A DNA stretch of 40,123 bases from Actinomycetota bacterium (GCA_009699205.1 WLOP01000011.1:1-40123); one strand, 5' to 3'. Positions 1 through 10,411 are shown, counted from the first letter of the stretch. A program made the numbers and translations. The notes: generated by a model not told the origin, from the letters alone.

Positions 1-1690
<1,690 letters not shown>

Positions 1691-1693
1691 TTT

Positions 1694-3334
1694 TTACTTC
1701 TTCACCGCCGGTGGGACATGCTTTGTAATTTGTTCATTGCCTTCACCTTCGAGGGCTGCTGCTGGGGCTTCATTAAGAGCCTTCTCAGCTGAAGAAACAA
1801 AGCGTGTCTTGAATGCAGTAACAGCTTCAACCATTGAAGCTACTGTGTCATCTTTAAGTTCTTTGGTTTCGGAGATGACATCGAAGATTGCTTTACGTTC
1901 GCGCCCAATGAACTCAAGGAGTTCTGCTTCAAAGCGACGAATATCGGAAACAGGAACATCATCGAGTTGGCCAGAAGTACCTGCCCAAATCGAAACAATC
2001 TGACGTTCAAGTGAATAAGGTGAGTATTGACCCTGCTTCAAGAGTTCAACCATGCGAGCACCGCGCTCGAGTTGAGCCTTTGATGCAGCATCGAGATCAG
2101 AACCGAAGGCAGCGAATGCTTCAAGTTCGCGGAATTGAGCCAAGTCAAGACGTAGACGACCAGCGATTTTCTTCATCGCCTTAGTCTGAGCAGATCCACC
2201 TACGCGCGATACAGAAACACCAACGTTAATAGCGGGACGAACGCCTGCGTTAAATAAGTCAGTCTCAAGGAAGCACTGTCCGTCGGTGATAGAAATTACG
2301 TTGGTAGGAATAAATGCAGATACGTCATTTCCCTTAGTTTCAATAATTGGAAGACCAGTCATCGAACCGCCGCCGAGTTCATCGGAGAGCTTTGCGCAAC
2401 GCTCGAGTAGACGTGAGTGCAAATAGAAAACATCGCCTGGGTAAGCCTCGCGGCCTGGTGGACGACGAAGCAACAACGAGACCGAACGGTAAGCTTCGGC
2501 TTGCTTAGAGAGATCGTCAAAAACAATAAGTACATGCTGGCCGGCATACATCCAGTGCTGTCCAATAGATGAACCTGTGTAAGGGGCTAGGTACTTGAAG
2601 CCAGCTGGGTCTGAAGCAGGTGAGGCAACGATTGTTGTGTACTCCATTGCACCAGCTTCTTCGAGGGAAGCTTTTACAGATGCAATCGTTGAACCCTTTT
2701 GACCGATAGCAACATAAATACATTTAACTTGCTTCTTTGGATCCCCTGATTTCCAGTTTTCTAATTGGTTAATAATCGTGTCGACAGCCACTGCTGTTTT
2801 ACCAGTCTGACGGTCACCGATGATCAACTGACGCTGTCCACGACCAATTGCGGTCATTGCATCGATTGCCTTGATTCCAGTTGCAAGAGGTTCCTTCACT
2901 GGTTGGCGCTGAACAACAGAAGGTGCCTGCAATTCAAGTGCACGGCGAGCATCTGCCTTAATCTCACCCTTTCCATCAATCGGACGACCGAGAGGATCGA
3001 CAACGCGACCTAAGAACGCATCACCTACTGGTACGGAGAGAATTTCTCCAGTGCGTCGAACAGAAGTTCCTTCTTCGATTCCTGCGTAATCTCCCAAGAT
3101 AACAACGCCGATTTCGCGGACATCGAGGTTAAGAGCCAGGCCGAGTGTGCCATTCTCAAATTGCAACAGCTCATTGGCCATTGTTGAAGGCAGGCCTTCG
3201 ACGCGAGCGATACCGTCACCAGCTTGCGTGACTGTACCTACCTCGTCGCGCGCTGTGACACCTGGATCGTACGACTTAACGAAATTCGCAAGTGCATCGC
3301 GAACTTCTTCTGGTCGGATCTGTAGCTCGGCCAT
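1694..3334 (-). CDS. atpA: F1Fo ATP synthase subunit alpha
   Basis: Regulatory, non-catalytic nucleotide-binding subunit of the F1 hexamer. The protein has 546 residues. The Walker A motif GDRQTGKT is at residues 173-180, the beta-barrel N-terminal domain covers roughly 25-95, and the C-terminal helical bundle follows residue 390. The C-terminus has an extension of about 30 residues rich in Ala/Glu/Lys; such tails occur in actinobacterial alpha subunits. ATG at 3334 is preceded by GGGAG 6 nt upstream. It sits between atpH and atpG in the usual order. Confidence 0.98.
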   Translation of the reverse strand: MAELQIRPEEVRDALANFVKSYDPGVTARDEVGTVTQAGDGIARVEGLPSTMANELLQFENGTLGLALNLDVREIGVVILGDYAGIEEGTSVRRTGEILSVPVGDAFLGRVVDPLGRPIDGKGEIKADARRALELQAPSVVQRQPVKEPLATGIKAIDAMTAIGRGQRQLIIGDRQTGKTAVAVDTIINQLENWKSGDPKKQVKCIYVAIGQKGSTIASVKASLEEAGAMEYTTIVASPASDPAGFKYLAPYTGSSIGQHWMYAGQHVLIVFDDLSKQAEAYRSVSLLLRRPPGREAYPGDVFYLHSRLLERCAKLSDELGGGSMTGLPIIETKGNDVSAFIPTNVISITDGQCFLETDLFNAGVRPAINVGVSVSRVGGSAQTKAMKKIAGRLRLDLAQFRELEAFAAFGSDLDAASKAQLERGARMVELLKQGQYSPYSLERQIVSIWAGTSGQLDDVPVSDIRRFEAELLEFIGRERKAIFDVISETKELKDDTVASMVEAVTAFKTRFVSSAEKALNEAPAAALEGEGNEQITKHVPPAVKK

Positions 3335-3360
3335 CTTTTTCTCCCTTAGTTATCTCTTTA

Positions 3361-4197
3361 TTAATTCTTCTGACCGACGAGTGCTCGTCCGGCCCCTGCT
3401 AGGCGATGGCTTACGGTGCCATCTACTAATTCATCTGCAAACTTCACTGAAACGCCACCAATAATTGATGGGTCAATCTCAACGTTGATACGAACTGGCT
3501 GACCTACTTGCTTGGTTAGCTCTTTAATCAATCGTTCGCTCTGTGCTGGCGAAAGAGCTACAGCCACACGCACATGAGCAATTACTCTGTCGCGACGAGC
3601 GGCTAACGCGTAGAAGTAATCGGCAAAAGCGGCTTCAATGCTCCGGCCACGTAGGTTATTTACAAGGTAGGAAACTAACTTTGTAGTGGATTGAGTGCTC
3701 GTCTTTCCTAGCAAATCTGCGACAAGCTTGCTCTTTGCATCGGCTGCGCCCGCTGTGATTAACGCTTTACGTAAATCAAAGGAGTTAGCGATTGCGCGAG
3801 AAGTCGCAAAGAACTCATCTTCGACTCGATCAAGTTCGTTATTGATATTTGCGGCCGAAGCTTGCGCTTCGATCGCCAATTGATCGATTACTTGAACTAA
3901 GTCTCCCGATGAAGACCAACGAAGTGATGAAATCGAAGTGACAATCGCTAGAGCGCTAGAACCAAGCGTCGATCCGAAAAGATCTTTCACAAGCGTGGCT
4001 TTAGCTGAAGCATCACGTGATGGATCGGTCAAAGCGCGACGTAATGAAATATTGCCAGCCAGTACATCGGATGCAAAGAAGAGTTCGGAGCAGAGCGCAG
4101 ATGCAGCATCAAAGGTTGCCCCTTTAACTGCAGTATCTAAAGCGGTGCGAGCAGTCTGCAAAGATTGCCGACTGCTACCGCCGAAATGCGCTCTCAT
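3361..4197 (-). CDS. atpH: F1Fo ATP synthase subunit delta
   Basis: Peripheral-stalk subunit (OSCP homologue) that ties the top of F1 to the b subunits. The protein has 278 residues, near the long actinobacterial type and about 100 longer than E. coli delta. The OSCP signature region is in the C-terminal third (about 215-265: ALSPAQSERLIKEL and IDPSIIGGVSVKF). It is a stand-alone gene, unlike the b-delta fusion of mycobacteria, because a complete atpF lies immediately upstream. AGGGA ahead of ATG 4197 overlaps the atpF stop region, consistent with coupling. Confidence 0.95.
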   Translation of the reverse strand: MRAHFGGSSRQSLQTARTALDTAVKGATFDAASALCSELFFASDVLAGNISLRRALTDPSRDASAKATLVKDLFGSTLGSSALAIVTSISSLRWSSSGDLVQVIDQLAIEAQASAANINNELDRVEDEFFATSRAIANSFDLRKALITAGAADAKSKLVADLLGKTSTQSTTKLVSYLVNNLRGRSIEAAFADYFYALAARRDRVIAHVRVAVALSPAQSERLIKELTKQVGQPVRINVEIDPSIIGGVSVKFADELVDGTVSHRLAGAGRALVGQKN

Positions 4198-4206
4198 CGT
4201 TTTCCC

Positions 4207-4734
4207 TTACTTTGATTTCTCTAGATCATCAAGAAAGCGATCAACAATCCGAGATTGGCGAGCCTGGTCATCAAGTGATTCCCCGACAATCTTGGATGCG
4301 AGTTCAACGGCAATCGCGCCAACTTCATTACGAAGTGAGGTTATTGCTTGTTGACGCTCAGCTTCAATCGAAGCATGTGCAGCTGCAGTAATGCGAGTGG
4401 CTTCTTCTTGAGCTTTTGCACGAAGTTCTTCGACAATTGCAACGCCTTGTGCGCGAGCCTCTTCACGAAGAGATTGTGATTCTTCTCGAGCTTTAGATAG
4501 CTGCTCGGTGTATTGAGCTAGAGCACGTTGTGCCTCTTGTTGCGCAATCTCTGCGCGCTCCATGCCACCTTGAATTGCCTGTGTACGAGCAGTAAAAGCC
4601 TTCTCGAACATCGGCACCACTTTTGAACGCAAGACCAAGAACAAGAGCGTGAACGCAATCGCGCCCACAATAAGTTCTGCGGTATGCGGAATCAGCGGAT
4701 TGGTAGTTTCCGCTGCCAAATTAACTACGTGCAT
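4207..4734 (-). CDS. atpF: F1Fo ATP synthase subunit b
   Basis: Peripheral-stalk membrane subunit. The protein has 175 residues with one N-terminal membrane helix (about residues 17-36, IVGAIAFTLLFLVL), then a long charged Ala/Glu/Gln/Arg coiled coil to the C-terminus that forms the stator dimer. The reading frame can be opened 3 nt earlier at a TTG (4737), but ATG 4734 is preferred because AGAGGG lies 6 nt before it. It is an ordinary b subunit, not fused to delta. Confidence 0.95.
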   Translation of the reverse strand: MHVVNLAAETTNPLIPHTAELIVGAIAFTLLFLVLRSKVVPMFEKAFTARTQAIQGGMERAEIAQQEAQRALAQYTEQLSKAREESQSLREEARAQGVAIVEELRAKAQEEATRITAAAHASIEAERQQAITSLRNEVGAIAVELASKIVGESLDDQARQSRIVDRFLDDLEKSK

Positions 4735-4783
4735 CAATGCCCTCTTTCTAGAGTCTCTAGGCCAGTAACTAGCGTGTAATTAC

Positions 4784-4987
4784 TTAGAGAACGAATGCAA
4801 GAACGAGGCCGAAGAGTGCAAGTGCTTCAGCAAGTGCGAACCCAAGGAACGCGATTGGCTGAAGAACGCTGCGAGCTTCTGGCTGACGTGCAACACCGCT
4901 GATGTAAGCAGCGAAGATCATTCCGGTAGCAATCGCGGGTCCGATTGCTGAGAGGCCATAACCGACCAGGTTGAGCGTGCCTTTCAT
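4784..4987 (-). CDS. atpE: F1Fo ATP synthase subunit c (short)
   Basis: Proteolipid that forms the proton-carrying rotor ring. It is a two-helix hairpin of only 67 residues, against roughly 70-85 in most bacteria and 81 in M. tuberculosis. The polar loop ARQPE is at residues 33-37 (R34, Q35, P36), and the proton-binding carboxylate is Glu54 in helix 2 ([11 protein letters not shown]). No clear Na+-site pattern is seen around it, so a proton ring is inferred. The N-terminal helix keeps only part of the usual Gly repeat (GPAIATG). AAAGG precedes ATG 4987. The order atpB-atpE-atpF is canonical. Confidence 0.97.
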   Translation of the reverse strand: MKGTLNLVGYGLSAIGPAIATGMIFAAYISGVARQPEARSVLQPIAFLGFALAEALALFGLVLAFVL

Positions 4988-5011
4988 ATTTCTTACCTTT
5001 CTAGCAGTTAG

Positions 5012-5800
5012 TTAGTGCTCGTCGGCAAGGGCGCCGGCGATGTACAAAGCTGTCAGCAGAGTAAAGATGTACGCCTGCAGACACTGGACCATGAATTCGA
5101 AGAAAGTGAGCCCGATGCCAAAAGCGAAGGCAAAGGGGCTAATCAACTTCAAACCAATGACCCCCTTGAGCAGATGATCTCCACCCAAGATGAAAACGAG
5201 AAGGAGCAAGTGCCCCGCGAACATATTCGCAAACAAACGCAAAGAAAGAGTGAGAGGTCGAACAATAAAGAAAGTTGCAAGCTCTAAAGGAGTTAACAAG
5301 ATGTAAGCCGCTTTAGGAACCCCAGGCATGAACATGATGTCCTTGAGGTACTTACCAATTCCTTGCTTGCGAATTCCTACGTAGTGAAAAACAATGAAGG
5401 TAAAGATTGCTAAGACGTACGGAAAGCTCACATGTGACATTGCTGGAAATTGCAAGAGTGGAACAATTCCAAAAATATTATTTGTTAAGACAAAAGTGAA
5501 GAGCGTAAAAAGATAAGGAACGAATCGCATAAATTCATGTCCGATATTGTCACGGGCAATGTCGTTACGCACGAAGCCGTAGATACTTTCACCAGCGAAT
5601 TGAAGTTTTGAAGGTAAGATTGCAGCTTTGCGAGAAGCAAGGATGAAGAAAACAGATACAGCAATTACTGAGAGAAAAACTAAAAGAATTGGTTTTGTTG
5701 TGTATGGATTATCGCCAAATACTGGAGGTAGATTGAAGTCGCTTGTACTTGGCGGGACAAAGCCTTCGCCATCTTGACTCAAAAAGCGCAACAAGGGCAC
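5012..5800 (-). CDS. atpB: F1Fo ATP synthase subunit a
   Basis: Membrane stator subunit holding the two proton half-channels next to the c ring. The protein has 262 residues with five to six hydrophobic helices. The essential arginine is Arg188 in LSLRLFANMFAGH, and the last helix has the conserved LQAYIFTLLTALYI. It starts at GTG 5800 with GAGGAG 6 nt upstream, a strong ribosome-binding site. It is the first core subunit gene of the operon and lies 93 nt downstream of the AtpZ-like gene, a gap that contains two hairpins. Confidence 0.97.
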   Translation of the reverse strand: MPLLRFLSQDGEGFVPPSTSDFNLPPVFGDNPYTTKPILLVFLSVIAVSVFFILASRKAAILPSKLQFAGESIYGFVRNDIARDNIGHEFMRFVPYLFTLFTFVLTNNIFGIVPLLQFPAMSHVSFPYVLAIFTFIVFHYVGIRKQGIGKYLKDIMFMPGVPKAAYILLTPLELATFFIVRPLTLSLRLFANMFAGHLLLLVFILGGDHLLKGVIGLKLISPFAFAFGIGLTFFEFMVQCLQAYIFTLLTALYIAGALADEH

Positions 5801-5831
5801 GCGAACTCCTCGAACATTGTGGTAATCAGGG

Positions 5832-5879
5832 CTTGCGGGGCAACCCTATTGCCCCAAGTGGGCGAGCGCGAAATCGCGC
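5832..5879 (-). promoter_or_regulatory. Two tandem RNA hairpins between atpZ-like gene and atpB
   Basis: Two inverted repeats fill the 93-nt gap ahead of atpB. GGGGCAA (5837-5843) pairs with TTGCCCC (5849-5855) around a 5-nt loop and extends with CTT/AAG past a 2-nt bulge. GCGCG (5866-5870) pairs with CGCGC (5875-5879) around AAAT. Neither is followed by a T-run, so simple intrinsic termination is unlikely. They may be processing or stability stems that allow higher expression of the core subunits than of the two small upstream genes. This role is inferred. Confidence 0.5.
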
Positions 5880-5893
5880 AAGAGTTAGATTCC

Positions 5894-6079
5894 TTACTCT
5901 CTACCGAAGCGCAGCCAGATCAGATAGAGCGAGGCGCCCATGCCAAGAAGGAGTCCGCCGAGCACGAAGTAATGGGTATGGAGCCAGTGGTCCAGAGCCC
6001 AACCAGCCCCGCCCCAGAAGAGAAGCCCGGAGAGAAGGTAGCCAAAAATCGACCATGCGGCGCCTTCATCTTGTTTCAT
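5894..6079 (-). CDS. AtpZ/ATPase_gene1-like small membrane protein
   Basis: A 61-residue protein with two hydrophobic helices (about 12-29 and 37-56) separated by a short loop containing HTHY. Size, topology and position fit the ATPase_gene1/AtpZ family, small proteins encoded ahead of F1Fo operons that have been linked to Fo assembly or divalent-cation transport in other bacteria. Its start codon overlaps the stop of the upstream AtpI-like gene in an ATGA, so the two are translationally coupled. The family call rests on context and topology because so short a protein has few diagnostic residues. Confidence 0.75.
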   Translation of the reverse strand: MKQDEGAAWSIFGYLLSGLLFWGGAGWALDHWLHTHYFVLGGLLLGMGASLYLIWLRFGRE

Positions 6080-6546
6080 CTTGCCCCTGCCTCATCACTA
6101 GGTAACTGGCTCGTGGATGTGGAATCGGCTGACCCCTGATTTGGTAATGGTAGATGTAATTGGAGCTTAAGGAAACTACGAATCTCCCCGCCAAGCCAGG
6201 CAAGGGTGAGAGCGATTGCCACTACTCCGAAACTTGTACGGTCAATGCTTTCACGCGAGGTGAAATTGGTCAGAGCCCAAAGAACTACGCCCAAGAGCGC
6301 GATCTTGGCGAAGTAGGAAAAGATTGCCAGAGCAAAGGTTGTCAGCGGATCCATTCTGCGAGTGAGAGCAGATACCCCTAGGTGAACTGCGAAGTAAAGG
6401 AGCACGATTACTTGGGCTAAAAGTGCGCCTAGCAAACCAGAACTCCCACGCAGAAATGCGGAGAGCACAATTCCAACTAAACCCACGATTAATGAGGGTA
6501 CTAAGGCTCCGCGCAATAAATCTTTCTCTGCGCTTTTCTTCTTCAC
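6076..6546 (-). CDS. atpI: AtpI-like ATP synthase assembly membrane protein
   Basis: A 156-residue membrane protein with a basic N-terminus (MKKKSAEKD) and four predicted membrane helices (about 12-30, 37-60, 70-92, 103-120), followed by a polar, probably unstructured tail. Its place directly ahead of atpZ-like and atpB matches the ATP synthase I / Rv1303-type gene of Actinobacteria, thought to help c-ring assembly. It starts at GTG 6546 inside a GTGA overlap with the stop of the WecA-like gene and ends with a 4-nt overlap with the next gene. Sequence conservation of this family is weak, so function is inferred mainly from position. Confidence 0.72.
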   Translation of the reverse strand: MKKKSAEKDLLRGALVPSLIVGLVGIVLSAFLRGSSGLLGALLAQVIVLLYFAVHLGVSALTRRMDPLTTFALAIFSYFAKIALLGVVLWALTNFTSRESIDRTSFGVVAIALTLAWLGGEIRSFLKLQLHLPLPNQGSADSTSTSQLPSDEAGAR

Positions 6547-7631
6547 GAAACCCTACTCCCTGGTGCTATCCAATTGCGCGAGACAGAAATCGTTAAGAGT
6601 ACGAGTGCCAGTGCAGTAACAGCTGCAACCCAAAGAGGCATAAATGCCAGAACGGTGACAGGAATCGCCAATGTCGCGGTCCATAAATACATAATCGTTG
6701 CAGTGCGTTGATGCGAGTTTCCAGCATCCAAAATTCGATGATGCAAGTGCTCTTTATCTGGAGAAAAAGGTGAACGTCCCGAACGAATACGTCGAACAAC
6801 TGCAAGTATTAGATCCATTAGCGGGATTGCCAATACTGCAAAAGGAAGTAAGAGAGGCAAAAGGGTGGGACCGCTATTTTCTGCAGAAATTGCATTGGGG
6901 TCGACTTGCCCAGTCAATGTAATTGCAGCAGCAGCAAGTAGTAAACCTAAGAACATAGAGCCAGAATCCCCCATAAATATCCGAGCGGGGTGAGAGTTAT
7001 GAGGCAGGAATCCAATACAGACGCCAACAATTACTGCAGTTATCAAGGAAGGAGAACCTGCGCGACTAAAGCCATAAACAACCGCTAAGAGATAGGCAAA
7101 GGCGAAGAATGATGCACCTGAGATTGCGACGATGCCTGCAGCCAAACCATCGAGCCCATCAATGAAGTTAACTGCGTTTATCGTCACTAGAACAATTAAG
7201 ACAGTAAGCAGTTGACCAATGCTGGGAGGCAGAGTGATGACTCCATTGATTGGGAGCCATAAAATCTGGATTCCGAATGTCAATAAGATTCCTGCAGCAA
7301 GTGCCTGCCCTGCTAATTTTGTCAGAGCATCTAGCTGAAAACGATCATCGAGCATCCCAAGAAGAATAAGAAAAGTTGCTGCGAGGTAGATGCCTAGTAA
7401 CTCGTGGCCAAAGGCTTTTCCGACTAAGGACAAGTTGCTGACCATTAAGAAAGTAAGTGACATCGAAACCCACATTGCAAAACCGCCCCAACGTGCCGTG
7501 GGTTTTGTGTGCACATCTCTGCTTCTGATTTGAGCTACCGCTCCAAATTTCTGAGCAAGACGAATAACCATTGGCGTGATTGCATAGCAAAGAGCTGCCG
7601 CAAGGAGAGCTGTGACAAGATATTCGCGCAT
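6543..7631 (-). CDS. wecA: WecA/TagO-like undecaprenyl-phosphate sugar-1-phosphate transferase
   Basis: Polytopic member of the MraY/WecA family (362 residues, about 10-11 membrane helices), which transfers a UDP-activated amino-sugar phosphate to a polyprenyl phosphate and so starts a cell-wall glycan. Visible motifs are the DD pair at 95-96, NAVNFIDGLDGLAAG (152-166), FMGDSGSMFLG (219-229) and the WecA-type HLHHR at 295-299. This last motif separates WecA-type enzymes from MraY. It lies 5 nt after glyA and overlaps atpI, the same position as rfe (Rv1302) in mycobacteria. The linker made is therefore probably the arabinogalactan- or teichoic-type primer; the exact glycan cannot be told from sequence. 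Confidence 0.93.
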   Translation of the reverse strand: MREYLVTALLAAALCYAITPMVIRLAQKFGAVAQIRSRDVHTKPTARWGGFAMWVSMSLTFLMVSNLSLVGKAFGHELLGIYLAATFLILLGMLDDRFQLDALTKLAGQALAAGILLTFGIQILWLPINGVITLPPSIGQLLTVLIVLVTINAVNFIDGLDGLAAGIVAISGASFFAFAYLLAVVYGFSRAGSPSLITAVIVGVCIGFLPHNSHPARIFMGDSGSMFLGLLLAAAAITLTGQVDPNAISAENSGPTLLPLLLPFAVLAIPLMDLILAVVRRIRSGRSPFSPDKEHLHHRILDAGNSHQRTATIMYLWTATLAIPVTVLAFMPLWVAAVTALALVLLTISVSRNWIAPGSRVS

Positions 7632-7636
7632 GGGTC

Positions 7637-8902
7637 TTAAGCGGAATAGATAGGGAACCGTGCAGTGAGTTCGTGAACTTCGCTACGGATCTGCGCAAGA
7701 GCCTTTTCATCTTCAGTTGCAATTGCGCGAGCAATAAATGAAGCAATGGTCTTCATCTCCGGAGCGCCCATGCCCTGAGTTGTGGTCGCAGCAGAACCAA
7801 CACGAATACCACTAGTAACGGCAGGAGATTCTGGGTCAAATGGAATTGCATTCTTATTGAGAACAATTCCAGCAGCCCCGCAACGTTGATCTGCAACTTT
7901 GCCGTTGACGTTGGTGCTGCGAATATCGATGAGCGCAAGGTGAGTTTGAGTTCCGCCGGAGACTGCGCGCATTCCTTCATCCTCTAGTGATGAAGCAAGC
8001 ACCTGACAGTTAGAAATAACGTTCTTGGCATAGTTTTGATATTCAACGGTGGCGCACTCCTTGAGGGCAACAGCCTTGCCTGCCACTGCAGACATAATTG
8101 GCCCACCCTGCATCCCAGGGAATACTGCTTTATCAATCGCAGGAGCATGTTCGGATTTAGATAAAATCATGCCGCCACGTGGGCCGCGCAGAACTTTATG
8201 TGTCGTAAATGAAACGACGTCGGCATATGGCACAGGAGAAGGAATTGCTTTACCCGCTACCAGGCCAATGAAGTGTGCGGCATCTACCCACATGATTGCG
8301 CCAACCTCATCGCAAATCGCGCGCACTTTTTCGAAGTCAATCAAACTTGGGTAAGCCGTCGCCCCAGAGCAAATCATCTTTGGCTTATTGGCAATTGCAA
8401 GGTCGCGAAGTTCGTCATAATCAATGAGTTCATCTTCTTGGCGGACGCCGTAGGAAACGATGTTGAACCACTTGCCGGAGAAATTTACCTTCGAGCCATG
8501 TGTGAGGTGACCACCATGGGGCAATGACATCGCCAAAACTGTGTCACCAGGTTTTGTAAATGCAGCATAAACAGCAACGTTTGCACTCGCCCCTGAATGT
8601 GGCTGAACGTTTGCGTGTTCGGCACCAAAGAGCGACTTAGCGCGTTCAATGGCAATTACCTCAGCTTTATCTACCTCTTCGCAGCCACCGTAGTAGCGCT
8701 TACCGGCATAACCTTCCGCATATTTATTAGAGAGCGTTGAACCTAAAGTTGCAAGCACTGCACGCGATGTGAAGTTTTCGCTAGCGATAAGTTGTAAGTC
8801 AGTCTGTTGTCTATGAAGTTCCGAGAGCAAAACCGCTGCAATATCTGGATCTTGCTTGGAAAGAAGGTCGAAATCTGGTCCGTAAAAGGGAGTCTGTGAC
8901 AT
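7637..8902 (-). CDS. glyA: Serine hydroxymethyltransferase
   Basis: PLP enzyme that interconverts serine and glycine and feeds one-carbon units to tetrahydrofolate. The protein has 421 residues. The PLP lysine is Lys236 in SFTTHKVLRGPRGG; the N-terminal SENFTS and the YYGGCEEVD segment are typical. The usual D-MAH-GLV motif appears as VDAAHFIGLVAG. ATG 8902 has no Shine-Dalgarno sequence but has TAGGCT 7 nt before it, suggesting a leaderless transcript and a promoter internal to the cluster. It sits between sua5 and wecA, a position where mycobacteria have no gene. Confidence 0.97.
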   Translation of the reverse strand: MSQTPFYGPDFDLLSKQDPDIAAVLLSELHRQQTDLQLIASENFTSRAVLATLGSTLSNKYAEGYAGKRYYGGCEEVDKAEVIAIERAKSLFGAEHANVQPHSGASANVAVYAAFTKPGDTVLAMSLPHGGHLTHGSKVNFSGKWFNIVSYGVRQEDELIDYDELRDLAIANKPKMICSGATAYPSLIDFEKVRAICDEVGAIMWVDAAHFIGLVAGKAIPSPVPYADVVSFTTHKVLRGPRGGMILSKSEHAPAIDKAVFPGMQGGPIMSAVAGKAVALKECATVEYQNYAKNVISNCQVLASSLEDEGMRAVSGGTQTHLALIDIRSTNVNGKVADQRCGAAGIVLNKNAIPFDPESPAVTSGIRVGSAATTTQGMGAPEMKTIASFIARAIATEDEKALAQIRSEVHELTARFPIYSA

Positions 8903-8909
8903 GGAAGGT

Positions 8910-8915
8910 AGCCTA
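8910..8915 (-). promoter_or_regulatory. Predicted -10 box for leaderless glyA
   Basis: TAGGCT on the minus strand ends 7 nt before the glyA ATG, which would put the transcription start at or next to the A of the start codon. No AGGAG-like site lies upstream. A clear -35 box is not visible. The same arrangement recurs at other genes in the window. Confidence 0.45.
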
Positions 8916-8923
8916 TTGGCTCT

Positions 8924-9553
8924 TCAGGAATTTGCAGCCTTAGCGCGTGAGATTTTAGGCACCGCAAGGGCTAATTCCTCGAATGAGATAGCGCCCTCGC
9001 GAATCATGACTACCGAGGTGGCCTTAACTGTGACAACCGTTGAGGCTGGCCCAGGTTCGAGTTCGCCGAAATCACAGACTCGCAAAATATCGCTCTTAAG
9101 ATTTTCAATATCTTCGACTTTAAGAATTGGTGCAGACCCTGCCTTAGCAGCGCTCGCGCAGGCAAGTGGTCCCGTCTTCTTGAGAACTTTGCCAACAAAT
9201 TCAGCAGCCGGAACTCGCAAACTAATTGCATCGAGTTTGCGATCATCACCTAGGTCCCATGTTAAGCCAACTTGTGGAGCAACGTTAAGTGTCAGTAATC
9301 CTGGCCAAAATTCATCCATCAGCGTATGGGCTTCGGGGGAAATCTCGCGAGTGATTCCACCTGCAGCGCCGATATTTGCAACAAGAACTTGTGCGCTCAC
9401 ACCAAGTGCATCACCGCGTAGCGTGTGCATCGTTCTGACCGCATCATGATCAAATGCATCTACTAGAAAAACATAACCATGCTCGAGCGGGGCGACAACA
9501 ACGAAGCCAGATTGAATCCACTTCACTGCTTGTGTAATTGTCGTTGCCATCAT
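8924..9553 (-). CDS. Degenerate Sua5/YciO/YrdC (TsaC-like) protein
   Basis: The fold and position match the Sua5/TsaC family, which makes threonylcarbamoyl-AMP for tRNA t6A modification: 209 residues, FWPGLLTL at 82-89, ISLRVP at 110-115, GPASTVV at 168-174, directly after prmC as in other Actinobacteria. The active-site signatures are eroded. The expected PT(D/E)TVYGLG is APLEHGYVFLV (21-31), the K-x-R-P segment is LRGDALG (45-51), and the SAN-SG loop is SAAKAG (134-139). It may be a paralogue with another ligand or a decaying copy. Its start overlaps the prmC stop by 1 nt (TAATG). The family is likely; activity is doubtful. Confidence 0.8.
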   Translation of the reverse strand: MMATTITQAVKWIQSGFVVVAPLEHGYVFLVDAFDHDAVRTMHTLRGDALGVSAQVLVANIGAAGGITREISPEAHTLMDEFWPGLLTLNVAPQVGLTWDLGDDRKLDAISLRVPAAEFVGKVLKKTGPLACASAAKAGSAPILKVEDIENLKSDILRVCDFGELEPGPASTVVTVKATSVVMIREGAISFEELALAVPKISRAKAANS

Positions 9554-10401
9554 TAATTCCTTATCGCAGTTGTCCAGCGAGGTCTACCAGTGAGATCGTT
9601 ATGCAACTTTACCTCATGGAAATTCTCAGCCAAGGCTTCTGCCACCACCGGTCCTTGCTCTTCTCCGTGCTCAGTGATGAAAAGACCATCAGATTTCAAT
9701 AAACGCGCTGCAGCAGCGTAGAAGCGACGTGGAATCTCCATGCCATCTGGACCCCCAAAGAGTGCAACATGTGGTTCGTAATCTTTAACTTCCGCAGGCA
9801 AATCTTCTTGGCTCGGGACATAAGGAGGGTTTGCAATTATCACATCAGCTTTTACGCCAGGTAAAGCCGTCTCAACATCTTCAACGACAACGCGAACATC
9901 TGCGCCTATCGCTTCGATATTTTTCTTCAACCAAAAAGCAGCATCTGAATCTATCTCAACGGCGATCACATGGGCATGAGGTGATTGCGTCGCTATGGCT
10001 AGCGCTAAGGAACCTGCCCCTGCACCTAGGTCAATCACACTTGCTGCTCCATTAAAGCTTGCTAAGTGCGTCACGATTCGATCGATCATCAACTCTGTTT
10101 CTGGACGAGGGATTAAAACTCCGGGGCCGACGTGCAATGTGAGTTCCCCAAAGTATGCGAGGCCGGTGATGTATTGCACCGGTTCGTGGGCAAGTCTGCG
10201 CTTTATCAACTCTTGATAATCAACTAATAAATCTTCAATTTCGGGAAATTTGAGCAACGCTTCGTCAACGCGTAAGGGGTGATGCAGGTCCATCCGAGAA
10301 ATTCCAAGTAGATGAGCGAGAAGATGCTCTGCATCAACTTCTTCAAATCCAGCTTCCTTCAGCTCAACCTTTGAAGGTTTAAGAATCTCTCGAATATTCA
10401 C
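9553..10401 (-). CDS. prmC: Peptide chain release factor N5-glutamine methyltransferase
   Basis: SAM-dependent enzyme that methylates the glutamine of the GGQ motif in release factors, boosting termination. The protein has 282 residues: an N-terminal helical domain (1-80), LIPRPETE at 96-103, the SAM loop DLGAGAGSLALAIA at 124-137 and the catalytic NPPYVP at 191-196. It starts at GTG 10401 and lies 10 nt downstream of prfA, whose product is its substrate, so the two are co-expressed. The family is clear. Confidence 0.96.
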   Translation of the reverse strand: MNIREILKPSKVELKEAGFEEVDAEHLLAHLLGISRMDLHHPLRVDEALLKFPEIEDLLVDYQELIKRRLAHEPVQYITGLAYFGELTLHVGPGVLIPRPETELMIDRIVTHLASFNGAASVIDLGAGAGSLALAIATQSPHAHVIAVEIDSDAAFWLKKNIEAIGADVRVVVEDVETALPGVKADVIIANPPYVPSQEDLPAEVKDYEPHVALFGGPDGMEIPRRFYAAAARLLKSDGLFITEHGEEQGPVVAEALAENFHEVKLHNDLTGRPRWTTAIRN

Positions 10402-10411
10402 TCAAACGCTC

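Noticed and set aside
5743-6139. Two overlapping plus-strand frames around the atpB upstream gap
   Set aside because: They run through the hairpins and the AtpZ-like gene, contain Arg/Ser-rich sequence and lack initiation signals.
8901-9449. 182-codon plus-strand reading frame opposite the sua5-like gene
   Set aside because: Antisense shadow of a recognisable gene, low-complexity Ser/Ala/Thr composition, no ribosome-binding site and no family resemblance.
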